From positions 1 to 15,052 of the forward strand of contig CAYFSC010000066.1 in the NCBI GenBank assembly GCA_964345695.1: DNA of 15,052 nucleotides, written 5' to 3'. Source of the DNA: CAYFSC01 sp964345695. GTDB taxonomy: Bacteria > Bacteroidota > Rhodothermia > Rhodothermales > Salinibacteraceae. Of the stretch, positions 1-6,457 are shown one piece after another. The notes under the pieces are model-generated. The model saw only the letters and a list, made by a program, of their open reading frames with translations. It searched no databases and was not told the origin of the DNA. Each line of letters begins with the position of its first letter. Within the stretch, counting starts at the first letter, position 1. The translations under genes were made by a program, and so were the position numbers.

Positions 1-76
1 GGTGCGCCTCCTGCCGGTCGTCGGGCGCTGGAGCGGACGCTGAAGCGAGCACGGGATCGTCCGTTGCGCCGGCCAT
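1..76 (-). CDS. mrpD: MrpD-like antiporter subunit, N-terminal fragment (cut by window edge)
   Basis: An open frame starts at the ATG at 76-74 and runs off the left edge after 25 codons. The visible residues (MAGATDDPVLASASAPAP, then DDRQEAH) are a polar, acidic leader, with no membrane helix reached yet. The identity rests only on position: it follows mrpC by 42 bases, and mrpD follows mrpC in Mrp operons. An in-frame GTG at 100-98 is an alternative start, and the mrpC stop lies in the same frame at 119-121. MrpD would be a NuoM/NuoN-like proton-translocating membrane subunit. A soluble leader of 25 or more residues is unusual for MrpD, so the true start could be inside the protein, beyond the window. 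Confidence 0.5.
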   Translation of the reverse strand, partial: MAGATDDPVLASASAPAPDDRQEAH

Positions 77-118
77 CCGTTCTCGGGGGGTTCCGAACAC
101 CCGGCGTGCGGCGCGCCG

Positions 119-514
119 TCAGGCAGGGAGCCGCTTTGCGTCGGTGTGGAGGTCGGGCGCCTCATCGGGATGCTCGGAAGCGTCGAGGGTGTCGGCGTCG
201 ACCGAGCGGCTCACCGTGTAGTTGCGGTAGACGAGCACGAGCGTAAAGGCCAACAGGCCGAAGCTGATGACGATGGCGGTAAGAATGAGCGCCTGTGGAA
301 GCGGGTTGGCGTACGGCTCCGGCGGCACGTCCATGCCGTACGGGATGACCGGCGGCTGCGCGCGCGTCAACCGTCCCATCGTGAAGATGAGCAGGTTGAC
401 GGCGTTTCCGAGCACGATGAGGCCGATGATAAAGCGAAGCAGGTTGCGCCGCAGGAGCAGATAAAAACTGGCGGCGAACAGGCATCCGCAGACGACCGAA
501 AGAACGATCTCCAT
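119..514 (-). CDS. mrpC: Na+/H+ antiporter subunit MrpC (NuoK-like)
   Basis: 131-residue membrane protein of the MrpC/MnhC family, homologous to NuoK of complex I. It is a small subunit of the Mrp complex, which exchanges cytoplasmic Na+ for external protons. Three hydrophobic helices are visible at about residues 4-21, 27-46 and 73-96. The family hallmark is seen as NAVNLLIF (37-44) followed by the PLPQALILTAIVISF block (71-85). The core matches the usual length of about 110 residues. The extra C-terminal stretch (about 102-131) is hydrophilic and rich in Asp and Glu, as in two other subunits here. It sits 120 bases after mrpB and 42 bases before mrpD, co-directional, so co-transcription is likely. 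The product call is secure; the role of the tail is unknown. Confidence 0.93.
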   Translation of the reverse strand: MEIVLSVVCGCLFAASFYLLLRRNLLRFIIGLIVLGNAVNLLIFTMGRLTRAQPPVIPYGMDVPPEPYANPLPQALILTAIVISFGLLAFTLVLVYRNYTVSRSVDADTLDASEHPDEAPDLHTDAKRLPA

Positions 515-634
515 GAGTCGGGTTCGGGTTCAGGGTTGGAGTTCCAGTCTGGATTCCGGCGGTGTGTGTTCCGCATTGGGAAGGCCGAGCCAGGGCACCG
601 TAGCGGCTCTGGCGTCGGAGCCGCCGGCGAAAGG

Positions 635-1072
635 CTATTCGTCCACCAGGCCGGGCAGGCGATCCTCGACCGAGAACACCATCAGGAGGACGGTTCCGAC
701 CACGACGAACAATACGCCGATGTCGAACAGCAGGGTCGATCCCAGGTGCAGGTCACCGAGGAGCGGAATGTGCAGATGGGCCCACAGTCCCGTCAGGAAG
801 TTCTTTCCCGCCAGCACGGCCAGTACGCCCGCGCCATAGGCACAAGCAAGGCCGACCCCCAGGAGGGTGCGTGGATCCATCCGCAGGACGTCGCGCGCAC
901 TGTCTACGCCGGCTGCCAGCGCGTAGAGCACGAAGGCGCTGCCTGCCACGAGGCCCCCGACGAAGCCGCCGCCGGGATGGCTGTGCCCTCGAAGGAGCAT
1001 GAAGATGGCGAAGATCAGCAGGATCGGCACCAGCAGGCGCGTCGCCACCTGAAAGATCAGTGAGAAAAACAT
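635..1072 (-). CDS. mrpB: Na+/H+ antiporter subunit MrpB (MnhB domain)
   Basis: 145-residue membrane protein matching MnhB/MrpB in full length. The signature loop GHSHPGGGFVGGL is at residues 29-41, between a first helix (about 9-27) and a second (about 38-55). Further helices cover about 69-90 and 112-134. In Mrp complexes MrpB packs against the C-terminal part of MrpA and is needed for Na+/H+ exchange. The ATG at 1072 gives MFFSLIFQVATR, the normal start for the family. It follows mrpA by 82 bases on the same strand. There is no clear Shine-Dalgarno site, as is common in Bacteroidota-like genomes. Confidence 0.94.
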   Translation of the reverse strand: MFFSLIFQVATRLLVPILLIFAIFMLLRGHSHPGGGFVGGLVAGSAFVLYALAAGVDSARDVLRMDPRTLLGVGLACAYGAGVLAVLAGKNFLTGLWAHLHIPLLGDLHLGSTLLFDIGVLFVVVGTVLLMVFSVEDRLPGLVDE

Positions 1073-1154
1073 GCCGCTGCGTCGGTTCGTGATCCAAGTT
1101 GTGGAAGAAGGGGGTCCTGCGTCGGGCAGATCGGGAGAGGCTCTTGTGCGCGTC

Positions 1155-3524
1155 TTACGCCGGTTCCCGTTCAGCGGCGGCCGGCTCGGCCTCTTCGCCG
1201 TCCGTCGACTGCACCGCCGGGTTCTCCGTGCGAGGCATGCGCATGAGGACGTACACGCCGAGCGCCGCCATCACCAGTACTGTGACCTCGCCCATCGTGT
1301 CGAAGCCACGGAAGTCGACGAGGATCACGTTCACGATGTTATGCCCTTGGGCTTCCGTGTAGCTGCTCTCGGCGAGGTACTCGCTGACGCGGAGATCCAT
1401 CGGCATGCGCAGAGCCATCCCCATCAGCAGCGTGACGAGCGCACCGCACCCTACCGACACGATGGCGTCCCGAATCCGGCGCCCGACAGGCTCGGTGCCC
1501 GAGAGTCCTGGCAGGTGAATGAGCACAATGACGAGCAGGATCAGCGACAGCGTTTCGATGGCAAACTGCGTCATCGCCAGGTCGGGCGCGCTGAACAAAA
1601 GATAGAGAAGCGCGACGCCGTAGCCGCCCACGCTGAGGGCAAGAATCGCCTGAAACCGCTCGCGGGCGCGAATTGCAAAGAGCGCCGAAATTACGATGAG
1701 CCCGGCCAGACCGACTTCGTAGTACGCCACCGACCCATAGGTGGTCGGCCACCGGACGGTTGCCTCCGTGACGATGGCTCCGCCGACCAGCACGAAGATC
1801 GACGAGAAAATGGCAAACAGGTACCACCGAAACTGGCCGGTTTGGAAGAGGCGCGTGATCTCGTCGGCGGCGCGGGCGAGTCCGTAAAGCAGGCGCTCGA
1901 ACACCGCGCCCGGCCCCTGGCCGAAGACCGTTCCGAGCCCGCGCATGGGGGCACTATCCTGCACGGTGGTCCACGTGAAGTACAACGCAATCCCGATCGC
2001 GAACGTCACCAGGCTGGCCATAAACGCCGGATTGAACCCGTGCCACAGCGCCAGATGCATGGGCTCGCGGGTCTGCTGCAGGATGCCCGCCTTCGCCGCG
2101 TCGAGCAGCGAGTGATCGATGAGCCATGGCATGGCGCCGAACGCCAGCCCGAGCGCGCCCAGCACCAGGGGGCCGAGCCACATGCTTGCCGGGGCTTCGT
2201 GCGGCTCGCGGGTGAACGCACCCTTCATATCCCCGAAGAACGGTTTGATGCCGACAACGAGCCCCGAGCCCACGAGCGCAGCGTTGGCCAGCACGCCGGC
2301 CACCAGCAGCGGGACCGAGAGCTCCCCGGCGTGCAACGCCGCTTCGTAGGTCACCTCCTTGCCGATGAATCCAAAGAGCGGCGGGATGCCGGCCATCGAA
2401 AGGGCCGTCAGCAGTCCGCCGGCCATCGTGTACGGCATGGCACCACGCAGCCCGCCGAGCTCTTTCACGTTGCGAGTGCCCGTCTCATGATCGATGCTGC
2501 CGGCCATCATAAACAAGCCGCCCTTGTAGAGCGCGTGGACGACCGTAAACGTCACCATCGCCTCGATGGCCGCCTCCGTGCCGACGCCCAACAGCATCGT
2601 GAGCAGCCCCAGCACCATCGTCGTCGTGTAGGCCAGGATCTGCTTCAGATCCGTGTAACGGAGCGCAAGCCAGGCCGTGAGCACCATCGTAAAGCCCCCG
2701 AAGGCAACGAGGGTGTAGACCCACACTTGCGTTCCGCTCAGCACCGGGTGCAGGCGGGCGAGGATAAACACGCCGGCCTTGACCATCGTGGCCGAGTGCA
2801 GGTAGGCACTCACAGGCGTCGGTCCGGCCATGGCCGCCGGCAGCCAGAAGTGAAACGGAAACTGGGCCGACTTGGTGAACGCCCCCGCCGCGATGAGAAC
2901 AAAGATGGCCGTGTACAGCGGATGCGCCTGCACCTGTCCGGAGAGGGCCATCATCTGGCTGAACTCGAATGTGCCCGTCACCTGCTGCAGGAGAAGCAAC
3001 CCGGCCATCATGGCCAGCCCCCCTCCGCCGGTGACGATCAGCGCCTTGCGGGCCGCCCGTCGCGAGCTTTCCTCCTGCCGGTAGAAGCCGATGAGGAGAT
3101 ACGACGTAAGACTCGTCAGCTCGAAGAAGATGAAAAAGACGATGGCGTTGTCGGCCAGCACGAGGCCCAGCATCGCCCCCATGAACGAGAGCAACTGGAC
3201 GTAGAACCGGCCCAGCTCGTCATTGTGCGCCAGGTAGCCGCCCGCGTAAATGACGATGAGGGTGCCAATGCCCGTGACCAGCAGGGCAAACAGCAGGCTA
3301 AGGCCATCGAGGTAGAAGGACAGCGGGAGGTCGTACGCCGGCATCCAGCTGTGCACCTCCCGAATCGGAGACCCGTGGGCCACCTCGGGCGTCTGGGCCA
3401 CCAGATAGGCAAAAATGCCGAGCGGGACGAGACCGAGCGCCCAGCCGGCATAACGTCCGAGGGCACGGACCACCAGCGGAGCCAGTGCGGCGGCAACAAA
3501 AACGCCGAGAACAGCGAGCAACAT
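1155..3524 (-). CDS. mrpA: Na+/H+ antiporter subunit MrpA (NuoL-like, with DUF4040/MbhE-type C-terminus)
   Basis: 789 residues, the size of a full MrpA/MnhA. Residues 1 to about 520 are a NuoL-like antiporter module. It has the buried charges expected of proton-pumping subunits: E135 in FFELTS, K218 in FTKSAQFPFHFWLP, K249 in SATMVKAG, K294 in TDLKQIL and K334 in ALYKGG. Residues about 598-670 match the DUF4040/MbhD region (LLFSAPDLAMTQFAIETLS at 641-659). Residues about 680-764 match MbhE (NIVNVILVDFRGFDTMGE at 729-746). It is the largest subunit and with MrpD forms the ion-conducting core. The last 25 residues are hydrophilic and Glu-rich. The ATG at 3524 begins a hydrophobic helix at once, supporting this start. 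mrpG ends 61 bases upstream and mrpB begins 82 bases downstream. Mbh or Mbx complexes carry similar modules, but the F, G, B, C neighbours favour Mrp. Confidence 0.96.
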   Translation of the reverse strand: MLLAVLGVFVAAALAPLVVRALGRYAGWALGLVPLGIFAYLVAQTPEVAHGSPIREVHSWMPAYDLPLSFYLDGLSLLFALLVTGIGTLIVIYAGGYLAHNDELGRFYVQLLSFMGAMLGLVLADNAIVFFIFFELTSLTSYLLIGFYRQEESSRRAARKALIVTGGGGLAMMAGLLLLQQVTGTFEFSQMMALSGQVQAHPLYTAIFVLIAAGAFTKSAQFPFHFWLPAAMAGPTPVSAYLHSATMVKAGVFILARLHPVLSGTQVWVYTLVAFGGFTMVLTAWLALRYTDLKQILAYTTTMVLGLLTMLLGVGTEAAIEAMVTFTVVHALYKGGLFMMAGSIDHETGTRNVKELGGLRGAMPYTMAGGLLTALSMAGIPPLFGFIGKEVTYEAALHAGELSVPLLVAGVLANAALVGSGLVVGIKPFFGDMKGAFTREPHEAPASMWLGPLVLGALGLAFGAMPWLIDHSLLDAAKAGILQQTREPMHLALWHGFNPAFMASLVTFAIGIALYFTWTTVQDSAPMRGLGTVFGQGPGAVFERLLYGLARAADEITRLFQTGQFRWYLFAIFSSIFVLVGGAIVTEATVRWPTTYGSVAYYEVGLAGLIVISALFAIRARERFQAILALSVGGYGVALLYLLFSAPDLAMTQFAIETLSLILLVIVLIHLPGLSGTEPVGRRIRDAIVSVGCGALVTLLMGMALRMPMDLRVSEYLAESSYTEAQGHNIVNVILVDFRGFDTMGEVTVLVMAALGVYVLMRMPRTENPAVQSTDGEEAEPAAAEREPA

Positions 3525-3585
3525 AGAAACTCAATCGCGTGAAGAGGTCACGGAACCGCGAGGAGGCCTGCCCTTCCGAGCCCGA

Positions 3586-3996
3586 TCACGCCGGTTCGGT
3601 TGGCGCTTCGTCCGAAGAGCGCGTGCGTTCGAGCGTGTTGGCTTCCGTAGCGTTCAGGTTGCGCTCCAACTCCTCGAACTGGCCATTCCAATGATCAAAC
3701 ACCGTTCCCTCCCACAGCGGAACGCCCCCCAGATAGCCCGCCCGCCCGATCATGTGGGCCGAAACGGGGGCCGTGAGTAGCACAAACAGGAAGGCCGTGA
3801 CCGCGCGCGTCGATACGCTCAGGTCGGCAAAGGAAATGGCCACGCCGATCAGCACCAGACCAGTGCCGAGCGTTCCGGCCTTCGTGATGGCATGCATGCG
3901 GGTGTACAGATCCGGCAGGCGCAGCAGCCCGATTGCAGCAATCAACATGAAGGTCACCCCGCCGAGCAGAAACACGGCAGCAAGAAGAGAGCTCAT
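3586..3996 (-). CDS. mrpG: Na+/H+ antiporter subunit MrpG
   Basis: 136-residue MrpG/MnhG/PhaG family protein. Three helices are visible at about 4-26, 40-58 and 63-83. The family hallmark RLPDLYTRMHAITKAGTLG lies at residues 26-44. The start is fixed by a four-base ATGA overlap with the mrpF stop (3993-3996), a sign of translational coupling. The C-terminal 35 or so residues (from about 101) form a polar, acidic extension beyond the usual end of the family. MrpG is a small membrane subunit needed for assembly and activity of the complex. mrpA follows after 61 bases. Confidence 0.95.
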   Translation of the reverse strand: MSSLLAAVFLLGGVTFMLIAAIGLLRLPDLYTRMHAITKAGTLGTGLVLIGVAISFADLSVSTRAVTAFLFVLLTAPVSAHMIGRAGYLGGVPLWEGTVFDHWNGQFEELERNLNATEANTLERTRSSDEAPTEPA

Positions 3997-4295
3997 GGTT
4001 CAACGATTCCTTCTCCGGAGCGAATGCGTTCGATGTACCGCGCGACGGCAACGGTTCCCAAAAAAGCGAGTAGCGCCAGGACCAGAGCCGCGTCAATGTA
4101 CGTCTCTTGGCCTACAAGTACGGCGTAGGTCCCCAGAAACCCCATGGCGAGGTAGGCGATAAGGTCCAAGGCGACGATGCGATCGGCCAGGCTCGGGCCG
4201 CGCACGACGCGTATGAGTGCGGCACCAATCGAGAGACTGGTAAGGGCAAGCGTGATGTGCACTACCCACAGCAAGGGGCCGTCAATCGATGGCAT
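3993..4295 (-). CDS. mrpF: Na+/H+ antiporter subunit MrpF (first gene of the operon)
   Basis: 100-residue MrpF/MnhF/PhaF family protein with three helices (about 8-29, 41-61, 66-86). The family motif RGPSLADRIVALDLI is at residues 32-46. It is the promoter-proximal gene here, unlike most Mrp operons, where mrpE precedes it. Its stop overlaps the mrpG start by four bases. The ATG at 4295 has no obvious ribosome-binding site. Upstream lies a leader of about 80 bases and a good promoter, and then the sod terminator, so no mrpE can fit in front. Confidence 0.94.
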   Translation of the reverse strand: MPSIDGPLLWVVHITLALTSLSIGAALIRVVRGPSLADRIVALDLIAYLAMGFLGTYAVLVGQETYIDAALVLALLAFLGTVAVARYIERIRSGEGIVEP

Positions 4296-4380
4296 CGTCG
4301 TGAGTGTCCGTACAGGTGATCAGGTGAGGGTCAGCCCCGGTCGGGGCGGGGGAAATACGGGCTGGACAAGCGCGATATGC

Positions 4381-4409
4381 ATTGTACGTGGATGGAGGCA
4401 AAGTGTCCA
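4381..4409 (-). promoter_or_regulatory. sigma-70-like promoter of the mrp operon
   Basis: On the minus strand a -35 element TGGACA (4409-4404; five of six bases match TTGACA) is followed by a 17-base spacer and a -10 element TACAAT (4386-4381; five of six match TATAAT). Transcription would begin near 4374 and give a leader of about 80 bases before mrpF. The leader contains a small GC hairpin, GCCCC...GGGGC (4333-4346). The elements follow the E. coli-type consensus rather than the Bacteroides TTG/TAnnTTTG pattern. Prediction from sequence only. Confidence 0.6.
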
Positions 4410-4480
4410 GTCGGGCACCCCGGAAGAGTTCGCCAATTTGATGAGAAGCGGACGAAAGCGGCCGCACAGGCGGACGGACG

Positions 4481-4525
4481 AAAAAAGGCGACCGGTTCCA
4501 GGGAGACCCCGGACCGGTCGCCTTT
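4481..4525 (-). terminator. Intrinsic terminator downstream of sod
   Basis: A perfect 13-base-pair inverted repeat, ACCGGTCGCCTTT (4513-4525) with AAAGGCGACCGGT (4484-4496), has a 16-base intervening stretch. On the minus strand the hairpin is followed by a run of six T (4486-4481). It begins about 20 bases after the sod stop codon and isolates sod from the mrp promoter. No comparable hairpin-plus-T-tract was found elsewhere in the window. Confidence 0.88.
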
Positions 4526-4547
4526 CCATCGCGACGGGGCGGAATGG

Positions 4548-5162
4548 TTATTCGGTTGCGTCTGCAAAGTTGCTTTCCACCGCGTCCCAATCGACCACGT
4601 TCCACCAGTGGTCGAGATACGTGCCCCGTTCGTTCTGGTAGTTCAGGTAGTAGGCGTGCTCCCAAACGTCCACGCCCAAAATCGGGGTATTGCCGTCAAG
4701 AAGCGGGTTGTCCTGGTTTGGCGTGCTGGTCACCTCCAACGAGCCGTCGGCATGGGCGACGAGCCAGCCCCAGCCGCTGCCAAACTGCCCAGCCGCCGTG
4801 CTCTGAAACTCATCCTTGAAGTCGTCAAAGGAGCCAAACGCATCGGCAAGGGCGTCAGCGAGGTCCCCGCTCGGACGACCGCCGCCGTCGGGCGACATGG
4901 CGTTCCAGAACAGACGATGGTTGTAGAATCCACCGCCGTTGTTTCGCACGGGGGTCTGGATGTCGGCCGGAAGGTTTTCGAGGCCCGTCAAGAGCGCTTC
5001 GATCGAATGATGCTGCAGGTCCTCGTGTCCTTCCAGGGCGGCGTTTAGCTTGCGAGTGTATCCCTGATGATGCTTGTCATGATGGATCCGCATCGTACGC
5101 TCGTCGATGTGCGGCTCCAGTGCGTCGTAGTCGTACGGCAAATCGGGAAGTGTAAAGGCCAT
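4548..5162 (-). CDS. sodA: Superoxide dismutase, Mn/Fe family, Mn-type
   Basis: 204-residue Fe/Mn superoxide dismutase, which converts superoxide to oxygen and hydrogen peroxide; with no signal peptide it should be cytoplasmic. The four metal ligands are visible: H27 (in MRIHHDKHH), H82 (in FYNHRLFW), and D165 and H169 (in GVDVWEHAYY). The gateway tyrosine is Y35. The second-sphere glutamine sits in the C-terminal half (Q150 in STPNQDNP), and a glycine replaces the FeSOD glutamine near residues 76-78. Both indicate the Mn-type, though cambialistic use of iron cannot be excluded. Length is normal. The protein is rich in Asp and Glu, consistent with a salt-adapted cytoplasm. It appears monocistronic: a strong terminator follows and a 193-base leader precedes it. 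Confidence 0.97.
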   Translation of the reverse strand: MAFTLPDLPYDYDALEPHIDERTMRIHHDKHHQGYTRKLNAALEGHEDLQHHSIEALLTGLENLPADIQTPVRNNGGGFYNHRLFWNAMSPDGGGRPSGDLADALADAFGSFDDFKDEFQSTAAGQFGSGWGWLVAHADGSLEVTSTPNQDNPLLDGNTPILGVDVWEHAYYLNYQNERGTYLDHWWNVVDWDAVESNFADATE

Positions 5163-5209
5163 AGAATCCCTGTTTTGTTGCCTTGATGAGTGAAGCTGTG
5201 ACGATGTTC

Positions 5210-5231
5210 AACCGATGTTTTAACACCGGTT
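5210..5231. promoter_or_regulatory. 22-base palindrome in the sod leader (possible operator)
   Basis: Two 10-base arms, AACCGATGTT (5210-5219) and AACACCGGTT (5222-5231), are inverted repeats with one mismatch around a two-base centre. The sub-motif CGATGTT recurs at 5202-5208, exactly 11 bases (one helical turn) from the copy in the left arm. The site lies 47 bases upstream of the sodA start. A dimeric regulator site is plausible; a transcript hairpin would also form, with a G-U pair at the mismatch. No T-tract follows, so a terminator for the upstream reductase is unlikely. Confidence 0.4.
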
Positions 5232-5355
5232 GGTGCTGCATCACGCATGTCTACGGCAGGCTTCACATTTTTGTTTTTATCCGTTCCCCCGGTTACAAGG
5301 TCGTCGGAATCCATGTCTCGCTCCCCTCAATCCGAGAGCGCGAGGCAACGTACGG

Positions 5356-6360
5356 CTACTCCGGAAACCGCACGACGACCTTCCCCTTGCTTTCCCCGCT
5401 GTGCAGGTATTCGACAGCGTCTGGGATGTCCTCAAGTCCTTCGAAGACGTGCTCATCGATGGAAACGTTCAGGGCGCCGCTCTGCTGAAGCTTGATGAGC
5501 TTTTCCATGTGCGGACCGAAATGCTCGGCGTAGTGCGGCAAGAAGAACCCGCGCAGCGACGCCGACTTCGGAATCAGCTCGGTGTACACGCGCTCATGCT
5601 CGATAGGCTGGGCGCCGTCCTTGTACTCACTCACATAACCGATGCACAGAAGCCGACCGTAGCGCGCAAGGGCGTCGACGCAGGTATCAAACAGTTCACC
5701 GCCGACGCATTCGTAGATGAGATTTACGCCGCTCGGATAATTGTTTTCCAGCACCTCGGCGACCTCCTCCTCCCGGTAGTTGACGGGATGGTCGCACCCG
5801 ATGTCTTCCAGGAACTCCACTTTTTCCTGGCTCCGGCACGTGCCAATGACGTGGTTGCCCGCTCGCTTCGCGAGTTGCACGGCGTACTGCCCCGTCCCTC
5901 CTGCCGCGGCGGTGACCAAAACCGTCTCGCCGCTTTTCATTTCGCCCACCTCTTCGAGCGCAATCGAAGCGGTGAGTCCGCTCACCACGAGGCTCAGGAC
6001 CTCCGGTGTCGGGTCGGGCACCTTGAGCGTGTCGCTGGCCCGGACGACGTTGTACTCGCGATACCCCCCGCCGAGGTTGCTCGTCACCACCGCATCGCCT
6101 TCTTCCAGTTGGCGCACCCGGTCGCCGGTCTGGACGACCACGCCTGCGGCCTCGGCCCCGAGTTCGATGGGCGGCCGCATGCCCGGCTGGTAGCGGCCGG
6201 CAGACATGTTGACGTCGGTCGCGTTCACGGCCGCGTAGAGGTTGCGAACCACCACCTCGTGCGGCTTGGGCTCGGGCACCTCTTCCTCTACGATCGAGGA
6301 CGCCTGGCGGAAGTCGGTACTTAGTTTCGTGGCAACAAGCTTTCGGTTGGTGCGCACCAT
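5356..6360 (-). CDS. Zinc-free MDR oxidoreductase, ZADH2/PTGR3-like quinone or enone reductase
   Basis: 334-residue medium-chain dehydrogenase/reductase that lacks the catalytic and structural zinc ligands. An N-terminal GroES-like catalytic domain covers about 1-130 and a Rossmann NAD(P)H-binding domain about 131-270, with the glycine motif AAAGGTGQ at 151-158. The opening (RKLVATKLSTDFRQA), the NATDVNMSAGRY block (46-57) and KSASLRGFF (265-273) closely resemble vertebrate ZADH2 (prostaglandin reductase 3). NADPH-dependent reduction of an activated double bond or a quinone is therefore likely; the bacterial substrate is unknown. The ATG at 6360 was chosen because the frame stays open upstream, but that stretch is Arg-rich, unlike the rest, and the family begins at this Met. 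It ends 193 bases before sodA on the same strand and follows the MBL hydrolase gene by 97 bases. Confidence 0.9.
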   Translation of the reverse strand: MVRTNRKLVATKLSTDFRQASSIVEEEVPEPKPHEVVVRNLYAAVNATDVNMSAGRYQPGMRPPIELGAEAAGVVVQTGDRVRQLEEGDAVVTSNLGGGYREYNVVRASDTLKVPDPTPEVLSLVVSGLTASIALEEVGEMKSGETVLVTAAAGGTGQYAVQLAKRAGNHVIGTCRSQEKVEFLEDIGCDHPVNYREEEVAEVLENNYPSGVNLIYECVGGELFDTCVDALARYGRLLCIGYVSEYKDGAQPIEHERVYTELIPKSASLRGFFLPHYAEHFGPHMEKLIKLQQSGALNVSIDEHVFEGLEDIPDAVEYLHSGESKGKVVVRFPE

Positions 6361-6410
6361 GACGCGGGGATGCAATCGATGAAGGAGTCGCAATGAACGG
6401 GGGGACGACA

Positions 6411-6442
6411 AGGGCCCGTGCGTGTAAGGGTCCGTGCGTGTG
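6411..6442. repeat. Tandem repeat, two copies of a 16-base unit
   Basis: AGGGCCCGTGCGTGT (6411-6425) recurs as AGGGTCCGTGCGTGT (6427-6441), period 16, with one mismatch. It lies in the 97-base gap just after the MBL hydrolase stop and before the ZADH2-like gene. No hairpin with a T-tract is associated. It may be a chance slippage duplication. Confidence 0.55.
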
Positions 6443-6457
6443 CAACGGGTGGGGTGC

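Noticed and set aside
1155..3524. Mbh/Mbx-type hydrogenase or complex I operon instead of Mrp
   Set aside because: The MrpA module and its MbhD/MbhE-like end occur in all of these, but MrpF, MrpG, MrpB and MrpC surround it and no hydrogenase or Nuo peripheral subunit is in the window. Sequence left of position 1 could still change this.
1071..3542. 823-codon open frame on the plus strand opposite mrpA
   Set aside because: The deduced protein is extremely rich in Arg, His, Gln and Glu with no domain, as expected for the antisense of a GC-rich membrane-protein gene. mrpA on the other strand is unmistakable.
4296..4380. Riboswitch in the mrp leader
   Set aside because: The leader is only about 80 bases and has just one small GC hairpin; it shows no motif of a Na+ riboswitch or another class that I could recognise.
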